Assembly (NCBI GenBank): GCA_945883235.1
Contig: CAMCXF010000035.1
Location: 1 to 35,508, forward strand
Direction: 5' to 3'
DNA length: 35,508 bases
Origin: Phenylobacterium deserti
Lineage (GTDB): Bacteria; Pseudomonadota; Alphaproteobacteria; Caulobacterales; Caulobacteraceae
Made by a program: the position numbers and the translations under genes. Position 1 is the first letter of the stretch. Every line of letters begins with the position of its first letter. Below are positions 14,791 through 23,811 of this stretch, piece after piece. The notes below the pieces were generated by a model that saw nothing but the letters and a program-made list of their open reading frames with translations, was not told the DNA's origin and searched no databases.

Positions 14791-15342
14791 ATGTCGAATA
14801 CCTCAGCCTTCCCCGATTGGCACGGGACCACGATCCTCGCGGTGCGCAAAGGGGGCAAGACCGTGGTGGCCGGAGATGGCCAGGTCTCCATGGGCCCGAC
14901 CATCGTCAAGGGCACGGCGAAGAAGGTTCGCAAGCTGGCCGGCGGCAAGGTGATCGCCGGGTTCGCCGGCTCGACCGCCGACGCCTTCACGTTGATCGAG
15001 CGCCTCGAGGCCAAGCTGGAGCAGTACCCCGACCAGCTGGCGCGGGCCTGCGTCGACCTCGCCAAGGACTGGCGCACCGACCACTATCTGCGCCGGCTGG
15101 AGGCCATGCTGATCGTCGCCGACAAGGACAGCATCTTTACAGTCACCGGCGTCGGCGACGTGCTGGAGCCTGAACATGCCGTGGCGGCCATCGGATCCGG
15201 CGGCAACTTTGCCCTGGCTGCGGCCCGGGCGCTCTCTGATGTGGACGGCCTGGACGCGGAAACCGTAGCGCGCCGGGCCATGGGCATCGCCGCCGAGATC
15301 TGCGTCTACACCAACGGGGAGCTGACGGTTGAGATGCTCTGA
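14791..15342 (+). CDS. hslV: ATP-dependent protease peptidase subunit HslV
   Basis: A 183-residue threonine protease, the proteolytic core of the HslUV (ClpYQ) complex. Autoprocessing before Thr13 ([10 protein letters not shown]) would expose the catalytic threonine, leaving a 12-residue propeptide. GDGQVSMG and the conserved Lys in ARKVRKL-type sequence ([11 protein letters not shown]) are present, as is [16 protein letters not shown]. The C-terminus [14 protein letters not shown] is canonical. The ATPase gene hslU follows after 50 nt. The enzyme degrades misfolded and regulatory proteins, normally under heat-shock control. Confidence 0.97.
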   Translation: MSNTSAFPDWHGTTILAVRKGGKTVVAGDGQVSMGPTIVKGTAKKVRKLAGGKVIAGFAGSTADAFTLIERLEAKLEQYPDQLARACVDLAKDWRTDHYLRRLEAMLIVADKDSIFTVTGVGDVLEPEHAVAAIGSGGNFALAAARALSDVDGLDAETVARRAMGIAAEICVYTNGELTVEML

Positions 15343-15392
15343 CCAGTGGCCGATGACTTCGCTTTCGCCCCAATCATGACTACCTGAGCGAC

Positions 15393-16697
15393 ATGACCGA
15401 GTTTTCCCCCCGCGAGATCGTTTCCGAACTCGACCGTTTCATCGTTGGCCAGGATGACGCCAAACGTGCGGTGGCCGTGGCGTTGCGCAACCGCTGGCGC
15501 CGGCGGCGGGTGCCGGACGACCTGCGCGACGAGGTTACGCCCAAGAACATTTTGATGATCGGGCCGACCGGGGTGGGCAAGACCGAGATCGCCCGCCGGC
15601 TGGCCCGGTTGGCCCAGGCACCGTTCCTCAAGGTCGAGGCCACCAAGTTCACCGAGGTCGGCTACGTCGGGCGCGACGTAGACCAGATCGTGCGTGATCT
15701 GGTGGAAAGTGCCATCGCCATGGTGCGGGAGAAACGCCGGGCCGGGGTTCGTGCCCGCGCCGAGGCCGCCGCAGAGGAGCGCATCCTGGACGCCCTGACC
15801 GGCCCTGGTTCGACCGCCGCCCGGGAAAGTTTCCGCAAGAAACTCCGGGCCGGCGAGCTGGACGACAAGGACGTCGAGCTCACCCTGGCTGACGGCGGCC
15901 CGGCCATGCCGATGCTGGATATTCCGGGCCAGCCCGGCTCTCAAATGGGCATGCTGAACATTGGCGAGATGTTCGGCAAGGCGTTTGGCGGGCGGACGAA
16001 GACCCACAAGACCACCGTCGCCGGGGCCTGGTCGCCGCTGATCGCCGAGGAAGGCGACAAGCTGGTCGATCAGGATGCCCTGACCATCGAGGCGTTGGAA
16101 CTGGCGGAGAACCAGGGGATCGTGTTCCTGGACGAAATCGACAAGGTCGCCTCCAGCCGCGAGCGACAGGGTGCCGACGTGTCGCGCGAAGGCGTACAGC
16201 GCGACCTGTTGCCCCTGATCGAGGGCACCACTGTCTCCACCAAATACGGGCCGGTGAAGACTGACCACATCCTGTTCATCGCATCGGGTGCCTTCCACGT
16301 GGCCAAGCCGTCGGACCTGTTGCCGGAATTACAGGGGCGCCTCCCGATCCGCGTGGAACTGAAGCCGCTCAGCCGCCAGGACATGCGCCGAATCCTGGTG
16401 GAGCCCGAGGCCAATCTGGTGCGCCAGCATCAGGCCCTGTTGCTGACTGAAAAGGTCACCCTGACGTTCACCGAAGATGCTCTCGACGCCATCGCAGATG
16501 CCGCAGCGGCCGTGAACAGCGCGGTGGAGAACATCGGTGCCCGTCGTCTCCAGACAATCCTGGAAAAGGTGATGGAGGAAATCAGTTTCTCGGCGGCAGA
16601 CCGTGCCGGCGAGACGGTCTCCATCGATGCGGCCTATGTCGAAGCGCGCATCGGCGATCTGGCGCGCAACGCCGATCTGTCGAAGTTCATTCTTTAG
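15393..16697 (+). CDS. hslU: ATP-dependent protease ATPase subunit HslU
   Basis: A 434-residue AAA+ unfoldase that feeds proteins to HslV. Walker A is GPTGVGKT (57-64), the pore loop GYVG (90-93), and Walker B IVFLDEID (about 243-250). The insertion (I) domain lies between them, with the Gly/Met-rich [14 protein letters not shown] part. The C-terminus DLSKFIL is the conserved tail that docks into HslV. Length and domains are standard. It is followed after 10 nt by an M48 lipoprotein protease, so the operon may hold three quality-control proteases. Confidence 0.97.
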   Translation: MTEFSPREIVSELDRFIVGQDDAKRAVAVALRNRWRRRRVPDDLRDEVTPKNILMIGPTGVGKTEIARRLARLAQAPFLKVEATKFTEVGYVGRDVDQIVRDLVESAIAMVREKRRAGVRARAEAAAEERILDALTGPGSTAARESFRKKLRAGELDDKDVELTLADGGPAMPMLDIPGQPGSQMGMLNIGEMFGKAFGGRTKTHKTTVAGAWSPLIAEEGDKLVDQDALTIEALELAENQGIVFLDEIDKVASSRERQGADVSREGVQRDLLPLIEGTTVSTKYGPVKTDHILFIASGAFHVAKPSDLLPELQGRLPIRVELKPLSRQDMRRILVEPEANLVRQHQALLLTEKVTLTFTEDALDAIADAAAAVNSAVENIGARRLQTILEKVMEEISFSAADRAGETVSIDAAYVEARIGDLARNADLSKFIL

Positions 16698-16707
16698 AGG
16701 CCGACAG

Positions 16708-17481
16708 ATGTGCGGCGTTTGTCGTTCGCAGCTATCCAGACGTGGTCTTCTGGGGGCTCTAACGGCCGTCGGCCTGGCGGGTTGCAGTGAGAATGCCGCC
16801 ACGGGCCGGAGACAGCTGGTTGTGGTGTCCGATGGTCAATTGTCGGAGATGGCAGACGCGTCGTGGGCTCAGATTACCGCCCAAACGCCACCTGTTCGGG
16901 ACCGGTCTGTTCAGGACCGACTGGCCCGGATCGGGCGGCCGCTCGTGCTGGCAGCGGAGCGGCCAGATCTGAACTGGTCCTTCACTGTACTGGACTCACC
17001 TGACCTCAACGCCTTCGTGCTTCCCAATGGGCGGGTAGGGTTTTTCAAGGGACTTCTGGACCTCGCGCGCAGCGATGACGAGGTCGGCTCCGTGCTGGGC
17101 CACGAGATCGGTCACATCCTGGCGCGGCATCCCGCCGAGCGGGTCAGCCATCAGCTGGCGGCGCAGGCGGGGGTTACTCTGGCCCAGTTGGTGATGTCGA
17201 GCGGCGACAACGCCCAGTATGCCGATGAGGTAGGCACCGCGCTCGGCCTCGGTGCCCAGTTCGGCGTGATCCTGCCCTATGCGCGCAATCATGAGCTTGA
17301 GGCTGATCGCGTGGGCGTCGGATTGATGCGCAAGGCCGGGATGGATCCCGCCGCCGTGACGTTCTGGGAACGCATGGCGCGGGCCGCCCGCAGTGACGAT
17401 AGACCGCCCGAAGTTCTGTCGACCCATCCGGCAGACGATCGCCGGATCGAGGAACTCAGGGCTGCCGTGGCGAACGTCTAG
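16708..17481 (+). CDS. M48-family metalloprotease, Tat/lipoprotein-type
   Basis: A 257-residue zinc protease. The N-terminus SRRGLLGALTAVGLAGC combines a twin-arginine motif with a lipobox (LAGC, lipidated Cys26), so it is predicted to be exported folded and anchored in a membrane facing the periplasm. The active site is HEIGH (132-136), with the third ligand Glu198 in HELEADRVG. It resembles LoiP/YcaL-type and BepA-type peptidases that act in outer-membrane protein quality control, without a TPR domain. It starts 10 nt after hslU and is likely co-transcribed. Its stop overlaps the convergent MarR gene (CTAG). Confidence 0.9.
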   Translation: MCGVCRSQLSRRGLLGALTAVGLAGCSENAATGRRQLVVVSDGQLSEMADASWAQITAQTPPVRDRSVQDRLARIGRPLVLAAERPDLNWSFTVLDSPDLNAFVLPNGRVGFFKGLLDLARSDDEVGSVLGHEIGHILARHPAERVSHQLAAQAGVTLAQLVMSSGDNAQYADEVGTALGLGAQFGVILPYARNHELEADRVGVGLMRKAGMDPAAVTFWERMARAARSDDRPPEVLSTHPADDRRIEELRAAVANV

Positions 17482-17930
17482 TCGCGCGCCGCATCGAGTG
17501 CGGCCCTGACCTTCTGAAGGATCGGAAGCGCCAGCCGCATTTCGTCGTCGCTGACAGCGCGCTGCACGGGCGCAAACTCGGGCGTCAGAACCTTCAGGGC
17601 GGTTTCTCGGATTGCGCGGCCTTCGGGGGTAAGCATGACGACCTTGCCGCGACCGTCATCGGGATCGGGGGTTACCGAGATCCAGCCGCTGGCCTCCAGG
17701 CGCTTCAACGTGCCGGTCATGGCACCCTTGGTGACCTGAACCGCATTGGCGATCCGAGCGGGCGCGCGCCGTTCATGACGCATGCGGATCATGTGATTGA
17801 GCACGACAAATCCTGCCAGCGACAGGCCAGCAGGCAAGGCCCGCTCTGCTGCCGTTCGCGTCAGATGTTCGATGATCGCCACCTCGTTGATGAAGACGAA
17901 AGCGATCGGATCATCAGGGGCCTCGGTCAC
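17478..17930 (-). CDS. MarR-family transcriptional regulator
   Basis: A 150-residue winged-helix regulator: LSLAGFVVLNHMIRMRHERR (helices), recognition region PARIANAVQVTKGAMTGTLK, and wing ASGWISVTPDPDDGRGKVVM. It probably represses its own operon. It starts with GTG 17930, overlapping the TGA of the upstream nitroreductase-like gene (GTGA), so the two are made from one transcript. The palindrome at 19080-19097, which overlaps the operon promoter, is the obvious candidate operator. Confidence 0.9.
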   Translation of the reverse strand: MTEAPDDPIAFVFINEVAIIEHLTRTAAERALPAGLSLAGFVVLNHMIRMRHERRAPARIANAVQVTKGAMTGTLKRLEASGWISVTPDPDDGRGKVVMLTPEGRAIRETALKVLTPEFAPVQRAVSDDEMRLALPILQKVRAALDAARD

Positions 17931-19066
17931 GCCCGAATGTGCTCGGCGAGCCCCCGGCGTGGCGACACGGGGCCTGGCTTGGCGCGACCGATCCGGGCCA
18001 GCATCTGGAGCGGCGCATCCGGCGTCGCACCCAGGGCAGTCTGGGTTTCCTTGTAAAGCGCGGCCATCTCGGGAAACTCCTGCAGCGTCATGCTCCAAGG
18101 CTGCATGGACAAGCCTAGCGCCGTCGCCGTCAAGTTCATCCGCGCATAGGCGCGACCGCACGCGATCTGGGTCGCCCGGCTGTTGTCAGGTCCCTTGATC
18201 CATACGAAGGCAGGAGTCGCCTCAAGGGTCTTTCCGAACATGTCGATAGCGCTCTTTGTCGCGAACGACTTGGGGTCGGCCATGGCCGCACGAGAGAGCA
18301 GACCGACAGCCGCCATCCCCTCGAGAAACGGCCCTCGCAGCGAGATACCGTCACGATCGCGCGCGATTTCATTTGGGCCGATTCGGGTGAGTTTCGCGGA
18401 TTCCAGCGCCGCCGCAGGCGTGGTCATCTCGCGCGCGAAACCTCTCTGGCCGATGTCAATGGTGCGCGCGAGATCAGCCGGAGCGATAACGGAGCCTGAG
18501 TTGAGCGGCGCAGCGGCGACGGCCATCAAGGTCGCGAGGTCGGCGGCGCTGGGCGGCACCTCAAGGTCGAACGCGACGCGGTTGGTCTGTCGCTTGAGAA
18601 TCTGGCGGAAGAGCGGGTCAGGTTTGATTGTGGCATCGGGCACGAGCCGGATCCGCGCAATCGGCCGCTGATCCAGCAGAGGCTGCGGTTCACCCTCCGG
18701 CCAGATTGCCATATCGGCCCTGAGCCCCCGCTCGCATGCCGCCAGATTCAGCAATTCAAGAAACGCACCGCAGCCCACTGTGATTTGCCGGTTTGGCGGA
18801 TCGGTAGCCGGCAGCATCCGCGTGGTGTCCGCGTAGAAAACGATCTCGTCCGTACCGGGCAGGTCGACCAGCCAAGGCTGCCGATTGTGTGGATTGGGCG
18901 CAAGGATCGCGTGGGCGAGCGCCCAGCGACGCTGGTCGCGTTCCCCCGCTCCGGGGTTTCGCCAGGCAGCGATAGGATCGATATCAGACTTTGGCGCACA
19001 CCCGCTCACCAAGGATGCCGCACCGCCGCCGGCCAATAGTCTAATGACGCTTCGACGGGTCGTCAT
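17927..19066 (-). CDS. Nitroreductase-fold (Acg-like) lipoprotein, Tat-type signal
   Basis: A 379-residue protein with a twin-arginine-like leader TTRRSVIRLLAGGGAASLVS ending in a lipobox Cys23, so probably an exported lipoprotein. APNPHNRQPWLVDL (about 56-69) is the FMN/phosphate-binding start of Acg-type nitroreductase-like proteins. Other family-like parts are ILKRQTNRVAF and GRAYARMNLTATALGLSMQP. Members are often degenerate and may bind rather than turn over flavin. The ligand is unknown. It is in one operon with the MarR gene downstream; regulation by a phenolic or redox signal is plausible but inferred. Confidence 0.82.
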   Translation of the reverse strand: MTTRRSVIRLLAGGGAASLVSGCAPKSDIDPIAAWRNPGAGERDQRRWALAHAILAPNPHNRQPWLVDLPGTDEIVFYADTTRMLPATDPPNRQITVGCGAFLELLNLAACERGLRADMAIWPEGEPQPLLDQRPIARIRLVPDATIKPDPLFRQILKRQTNRVAFDLEVPPSAADLATLMAVAAAPLNSGSVIAPADLARTIDIGQRGFAREMTTPAAALESAKLTRIGPNEIARDRDGISLRGPFLEGMAAVGLLSRAAMADPKSFATKSAIDMFGKTLEATPAFVWIKGPDNSRATQIACGRAYARMNLTATALGLSMQPWSMTLQEFPEMAALYKETQTALGATPDAPLQMLARIGRAKPGPVSPRRGLAEHIRA

Positions 19067-19079
19067 AATCGCACCTATT

Positions 19080-19097
19080 TAGTTTATCAGTAAACTA
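19080..19097. promoter_or_regulatory. MarR operator candidate
   Basis: TAGTTTA and TAAACTA are perfect 7-bp inverted arms around TCAG. The site is 13 nt upstream of the nitroreductase ATG and covers the probable -10 box. Size, symmetry and position are typical of a MarR-family operator, and the operon encodes a MarR protein. Confidence 0.75.
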
Positions 19098-19121
19098 TAT
19101 AGCCTATTTTGTTGGACTCAA
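19094..19121 (-). promoter_or_regulatory. Promoter of the nitroreductase-marR operon
   Basis: On the minus strand, TTGAGT (19116-19121) and TATAGT (19094-19099) are 16 nt apart, a good match to a sigma-70 promoter. The -10 box overlaps the palindrome at 19080-19097, so bound repressor would block polymerase. Confidence 0.6.
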
Positions 19122-19125
19122 GCCT

Positions 19126-19602
19126 TCAAAGATCGCCGCGTTTGGCCCGCCAGATTGCGTTCTCCAGCGCCTTGGCGAACTCGCCGCGCTCGCCCGGGCT
19201 CAAGGCCACTGCCACTGCCGCATGTCGACCGGACAGCATGACTTTCAACGCAATGACCCGGTTGTCCTCGTCGCGCTCGGTGGCCACGCGCGTAAATGCC
19301 GTAGGGCTTTCCCAGACCACCCGGGAGGCGTGGGGGGTTTCATAGGTGATCACGACATCGCTCGCGCTGACCTTGACGCGCTCGATCTGTCGACCCGCCC
19401 GGAAGCTGGCCAGAAACGCCACGGTGATAGCCAGTACGTCAACGCCCAGGAAGATCGGCACTAGGCTCGCCCCCATGTTCAGGAAGGCGATGGCCGAGGC
19501 GACATTCGCGACGGTGATGACCGAGATCAGCAGAATGAACCCCCGCTCCGAGAGAGAACGGTTCGGCTTGATCTCCGCGTCCATGTAGATCGGCCAGGTC
19601 AT
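19126..19602 (-). CDS. DUF2244 domain-containing membrane protein
   Basis: A 158-residue protein with the DUF2244 opening DAEIKPNRSLSERGFILL, then two hydrophobic membrane segments (FILLISVITVANVASAIAFL and SLVPIFLGVDVLAITVAFLA). A cytoplasmic beta-rich part follows (VKVSASDVVITYETPHASRV, then VVWESPTAF). The family is common in alphaproteobacteria, sometimes near cytochrome oxidase or DNA repair genes, and has no known function. ATG 19602 was chosen over the adjoining TTG. It ends just outside the nitroreductase-marR promoter. Confidence 0.88.
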   Translation of the reverse strand: MTWPIYMDAEIKPNRSLSERGFILLISVITVANVASAIAFLNMGASLVPIFLGVDVLAITVAFLASFRAGRQIERVKVSASDVVITYETPHASRVVWESPTAFTRVATERDEDNRVIALKVMLSGRHAAVAVALSPGERGEFAKALENAIWRAKRGDL

Positions 19603-19701
19603 CAACGATCAGAATAGGCCCGCAAACCGGCCGCGAATAGCCCGCGATATGCTTGATGGTGCAGACGCAACCTTCTATCCCGCCTCGGTGGAGATGCAGG
19701 C

Positions 19702-20472
19702 ATGACCGACAATTGGGCTTCCGGGCGAGTCGCGCTCGTCACAGGCGCGACCTCCGGCTTCGGCGAGGCCATGACCCGGCGATTGCTGACAGCCGGCGCG
19801 CACGTCATCGCCACGGGACGTCGTGCTGACCGGCTGGACGCTCTGGCCACAGAACTGGCAACAGCGCGGCTGCTAACCCGCGCACTGGACGTCCGCGACC
19901 AGACATCGATCGACGCGATGCTGGCCCATCTGCCGGCCCCGTTCGATGCAATCGATATCCTGTTCAACAACGCCGGTCTGGCGCTGGGCCTGAGCAAGGC
20001 TCACGAGGCCGACCTTGACGACTGGCAGACCATGATCGACACCAATGTCTCGGGTCTCGTCCGGATCACGCGAGCGGTACTGCCGGGCATGGTGACCCGC
20101 AATCGGGGCGACGTGATCAACATGTCGTCGGTCGCTGCCAGCTATCCCTATCCTGGCGGCAATGTGTATGGCGCGACCAAGGCCTTTGTTCGCCAGTTCT
20201 CGCTGAACCTGCGCTCGGACCTGTTGGGCACGAAAATCCGGGTGACCTCCATCGAGCCCGGCATGGCTGATACCGAGTTCTCGGTCGTGCGGTTCAACGG
20301 TGACAAGACATCGGCGGACAAGGTCTACCAAGGCGTGCACGCAATGTCGGCGGACGACGTTGCCCTGGTCTGCGAGGGCGTGCTGAAACTTCCGGCGCAT
20401 ATCAACATCAACAGCCTGGAACTGATGCCGGTGCAGCAGGCGTTCGGGCCCTTCGCCGTCAACCGGGACTGA
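19702..20472 (+). CDS. ydfG: NADP-dependent 3-hydroxy acid dehydrogenase, YdfG-like SDR
   Basis: A 256-residue short-chain dehydrogenase. It is close in my memory to E. coli YdfG across its length: VALVTGATSGFGEAMTRRLL (NADP loop), TGRRADRLDAL (Arg after the second strand favours NADP), NNAGLALG, the catalytic Ser in INMSSVAASYPY, and YGATK for the Tyr/Lys pair with VRQFSLNLRSDL after it. The ending LPAHININSLELMPVQQ is also shared. YdfG oxidises L-allo-threonine, serine and 3-hydroxy acids, and reduces malonic semialdehyde. It lies 80 nt before the acyl-CoA ligase gene in the same direction. Confidence 0.9.
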   Translation: MTDNWASGRVALVTGATSGFGEAMTRRLLTAGAHVIATGRRADRLDALATELATARLLTRALDVRDQTSIDAMLAHLPAPFDAIDILFNNAGLALGLSKAHEADLDDWQTMIDTNVSGLVRITRAVLPGMVTRNRGDVINMSSVAASYPYPGGNVYGATKAFVRQFSLNLRSDLLGTKIRVTSIEPGMADTEFSVVRFNGDKTSADKVYQGVHAMSADDVALVCEGVLKLPAHININSLELMPVQQAFGPFAVNRD

Positions 20473-20552
20473 CCCATCATTGCGATGACCGAATGACAGG
20501 GCTGCCGTGAGCGTTCACCATGGGCCAAAGAACCGGAACCGGGGAGGCGCTG

Positions 20553-22208
20553 ATGAGCCAGCTTAGCTATGTGCATGGGGCGAGCACGCAGTCACTGATA
20601 GGCAAGACCATCGGCGCGGTGTTTGACGAGACCTGCGCCGCTTATCCTGACCAACTGGCCGTGATCTCGCGACATCAAAAGATCCGCTGGACCTATGACG
20701 AGCTTCTGCGGCGCGTCGACGCCTTCGCCGGTGGCCTGATCGCCCTGGGGCTGGAGCCGGGCGACCGGATCGGCATCTGGGCACCCAATTGCGCCGAATG
20801 GATCGTCACCCAGTTCGCCACCGCCAAGGCCGGACTGATCCTGGTCAATATCAACCCCGCCTATCGCCTGTCGGAGGCCGAGTACGCCCTCAACAAGGTG
20901 GGCTGCAAAGCCCTGGTCATCGCCGTTCGCCACAAGACCAGCGAGTATCTGTCCATGGTTCGCGAACTGCGCGAGGCGGGTCGGCTGCGGCAACTGGAGA
21001 TCGTCATCACCATCGGGGACGACCCGCATCGGGGTTGCCAGAGCTTCCCGCACGTTTCCAATACCGCCAGGCGCGCGGACCGGGCGCGTTTGACGGAGAT
21101 CGGCGCGACGCTGCAGTTCGACGACCCGATCAACATCCAGTTCACCAGCGGCACCACAGGCTTTCCCAAGGGTGCGACGCTCAGTCACCACAACATCCTG
21201 AACAACGGCTTCTTCGTCGGAGAGACGCTTCGCCTGACGGCCGGATCGCGGCTCTGCATTCCGGTGCCTCTGTACCATTGCTTCGGCATGGTGATGGGCA
21301 ATCTGGGCTGCATAACTCGGGGCGCTACCATGGTGCTGCCGTCTGAGGGGTTTGAGCCGCTCGCGGTTCTGCAGGCGGTGTCGGAGGAACGGTGCGAGGC
21401 GCTCTACGGCGTGCCCACAATGTTCATCGCCATCCTCGCACATGCGGCGTTCGACAGCTTCGACCTCACTTGCCTGCGCACGGGGGTCATGGCCGGATCG
21501 CCCTGTCCGGTCGAGGTGATGCGCCAGGTGATCGATCGGATGCACATGCCGGAGGTGACAATCGCCTATGGCATGACGGAGACCAGCCCGATCAGCTTCC
21601 AGTCCAGCTGCGACGACAGCCTGGAAGCCCGGGTCTCCACGGTCGGCCGCATCCAGCCCCACGTGGAGGTAAAGATCGTCGACGAGGCCGGGCGCATCGT
21701 CCCGCGCGGCCAGCCAGGTGAGCTCTGTACCCGGGGCTATTCGGTGATGCTGGGCTATTGGGACGATCCAGAGCGCACCGCCGACTCTCTCGACCGGTCC
21801 GGCTGGATGCACACGGGCGATCTCGCGACTCTCGATGCCGACGGCTACTGCAACATCGTCGGCCGCATCAAGGACATGGTCATCCGCGGCGGCGAGAACG
21901 TCTATCCGCGCGAGATCGAGGAATACCTCTACGGCCACCCGGCGGTGCAGGACGTTCAGGTGATCGGGGTGCCCGACCTCCGGTTCGGCGAGGAACTCTG
22001 CGCCTGGATCGTGCTGAAGCCCGGCGAGACCGTCACCGACGACGAAGTCCGCGACTTCTGCCGTGGCCAGATCGCGCACTACAAGATCCCCCGCTACATC
22101 CGCTTCGTCGAGGAGTTCCCCACGACGGTCACCGGCAAGGTCCGTAAGGTCGCCATGCGCGAGACCATGATCGCTGAACTTGACCTAACTCTGGAAAAGA
22201 CGGCCTAG
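20553..22208 (+). CDS. AMP-binding acyl-CoA ligase
   Basis: A 551-residue ANL-superfamily enzyme that activates a carboxylic acid to its acyl-CoA through an acyl-adenylate. Motifs are [11 protein letters not shown] (197-207, phosphate loop), YGMTETSP (about 339-346), [26 protein letters not shown] (hinge) and the C-terminal Lys529 in VTGKVRK. All catalytic parts are intact. It resembles medium-chain/ACSF2-type ligases; chain length is not predictable by eye. ATG 20553 has GGGGAGG just upstream; the more distal ATG 20520 is less likely. Only 7 nt separate it from the carboxylase beta gene, so it probably supplies that pathway with acyl-CoA. Confidence 0.93.
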   Translation: MSQLSYVHGASTQSLIGKTIGAVFDETCAAYPDQLAVISRHQKIRWTYDELLRRVDAFAGGLIALGLEPGDRIGIWAPNCAEWIVTQFATAKAGLILVNINPAYRLSEAEYALNKVGCKALVIAVRHKTSEYLSMVRELREAGRLRQLEIVITIGDDPHRGCQSFPHVSNTARRADRARLTEIGATLQFDDPINIQFTSGTTGFPKGATLSHHNILNNGFFVGETLRLTAGSRLCIPVPLYHCFGMVMGNLGCITRGATMVLPSEGFEPLAVLQAVSEERCEALYGVPTMFIAILAHAAFDSFDLTCLRTGVMAGSPCPVEVMRQVIDRMHMPEVTIAYGMTETSPISFQSSCDDSLEARVSTVGRIQPHVEVKIVDEAGRIVPRGQPGELCTRGYSVMLGYWDDPERTADSLDRSGWMHTGDLATLDADGYCNIVGRIKDMVIRGGENVYPREIEEYLYGHPAVQDVQVIGVPDLRFGEELCAWIVLKPGETVTDDEVRDFCRGQIAHYKIPRYIRFVEEFPTTVTGKVRKVAMRETMIAELDLTLEKTA

Positions 22209-22215
22209 GCCAATC

Positions 22216-23808
22216 ATGAGGAAGCTCACCAGCGCCGTCGACCCGAACGGCACGACCTTCGCCGCCAACGCCCGCGTGAACCGCGCCTTGGCCGTCGATC
22301 TCCGCACCCTAGCCGGCAAGGCGGCCCTCGGCGGGCCCGAGGCATCTCGCAGCCGCCACGTGGCGCGCGGCAAGCTGCTGCCCCGCGACCGGGTGATGCG
22401 CCTGCTTGACCCCGGTGCGCCGTTTCTGGAGGTGGGTGCGCTCGCCGCCAATGGCCTCTACGACGACGAGGCACCGGCCGCCGGTGTGATCACCGGCATC
22501 GGACGCGTTTCGGGCCGCGAGGTGATGATCGTCGCCAACGACGCCACGGTGAAGGGTGGGGCCTATTTCCCGATTACCGTGAAAAAACACCTTCGCGCGC
22601 AGGAGATCGCCCAGCAGAACCGCCTGCCGTGCGTCTATCTGGTGGACTCCGGCGGTGCCAACCTGCCGCACCAGGCCGAGGTGTTTCCGGACCGCGAGCA
22701 CTTCGGACGGATTTTCTTCAACCAGGCCCGAATGAGCGCCGAGGGCATCGCCCAGATCGCCTGTGTCATGGGCTCGTGCACCGCCGGCGGTGCCTATGTA
22801 CCGGCCATGTCCGATGAGTGCATCATCGTGAGAGACCAGGGCACGATCTTCCTGGGCGGCCCGCCCCTGGTGAAGGCCGCCACCGGCGAGATCATCTCCG
22901 CCGAAGAGTTGGGCGGTGCCGACACCCACGGCCGACGCTCCGGCGTCGTCGACCATGTGGCCGAGGACGACGAGGATGCGCTGGCTATCGTCCGGCGGAT
23001 CGTGGCCAACCTCAACACCACAAAGCCGCAGGAAATGACGCTGGCCGAGCCGGAGCCGCCGGCCTTTGACCCCGAAGAGCTCTACGGCGTTGTGCCTACG
23101 GATGTCCGTGCGCCCTATGACGTTCGCGAGGTAATCGCCCGCGTGGTAGACGGCTCACGTTTCGATGAATTCAAGGCGCTCTACGGCACGACCCTGGTCT
23201 GCGGCTTTGCGCGCATCTGGGGCTATCCGGTGGCGATCCTGGCCAACAACGGCGTGCTGTTTTCCGAGAGTTCGCTGAAGGGCGCCCACTTCATCGAACT
23301 GGCTTGTCAGCGAAAGATCCCGCTGGTGTTCCTGCAGAACATCTCGGGCTTCATGGTCGGCGGAAAGTACGAGGCGGGCGGCATCGCGAAGGACGGTGCC
23401 AAGCTAGTCACTGCCGTTGCGTCGGCCAATGTGCCGAAGTTCACGGTGCTGATCGGCGGCTCGTTCGGGGCCGGCAACTACGGCATGTGCGGACGGGCCT
23501 ATTCTCCCCGCTTCCTGTGGACCTGGCCGAACAGCCGCATCTCTGTGATGGGCGGGGAACAGGCGGCAAGCGTGCTGGCCACCGTCCACCGCGACGCCGA
23601 CAAATGGACGCCCGAGGAAGAGCAAGCCTTCAAGGCCCCGGTCCGCCAGCGCTACGAGGACGAGGGCAATCCCTATTTCGCCACCGCGCGGCTGTGGGAC
23701 GACGGCATGATTGACCCGGTCCAGACCCGCGATGTGCTGGGCCTGTCCATCTCGGCGGCGCTCAACGCCCCGATCCCGGAGACACGCTTCGGCGTGTTCA
23801 GGATGTAG
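22216..23808 (+). CDS. mccB: Acyl-CoA carboxylase carboxyltransferase (beta) subunit, methylcrotonyl-CoA type
   Basis: A 530-residue carboxyltransferase that moves CO2 from carboxybiotin to the acyl-CoA. It carries the methylcrotonyl-CoA-type pattern: [18 protein letters not shown] and [15 protein letters not shown] near the N-terminus, [20 protein letters not shown], and the oxyanion site [16 protein letters not shown] (about 186-201). The C-terminal half has [20 protein letters not shown] and [11 protein letters not shown], followed by [18 protein letters not shown]. In leucine breakdown the product is 3-methylglutaconyl-CoA. A geranyl-CoA carboxylase subunit is the main alternative. It is packed between the ligase (7 nt) and the alpha subunit (3 nt). 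Confidence 0.9.
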   Translation: MRKLTSAVDPNGTTFAANARVNRALAVDLRTLAGKAALGGPEASRSRHVARGKLLPRDRVMRLLDPGAPFLEVGALAANGLYDDEAPAAGVITGIGRVSGREVMIVANDATVKGGAYFPITVKKHLRAQEIAQQNRLPCVYLVDSGGANLPHQAEVFPDREHFGRIFFNQARMSAEGIAQIACVMGSCTAGGAYVPAMSDECIIVRDQGTIFLGGPPLVKAATGEIISAEELGGADTHGRRSGVVDHVAEDDEDALAIVRRIVANLNTTKPQEMTLAEPEPPAFDPEELYGVVPTDVRAPYDVREVIARVVDGSRFDEFKALYGTTLVCGFARIWGYPVAILANNGVLFSESSLKGAHFIELACQRKIPLVFLQNISGFMVGGKYEAGGIAKDGAKLVTAVASANVPKFTVLIGGSFGAGNYGMCGRAYSPRFLWTWPNSRISVMGGEQAASVLATVHRDADKWTPEEEQAFKAPVRQRYEDEGNPYFATARLWDDGMIDPVQTRDVLGLSISAALNAPIPETRFGVFRM

Positions 23809-23811
23809 GCG

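Noticed and set aside
20592..22079. 495-codon minus-strand frame opposite the acyl-CoA ligase
   Set aside because: The plus-strand ligase has all its motifs; the antisense product has none.
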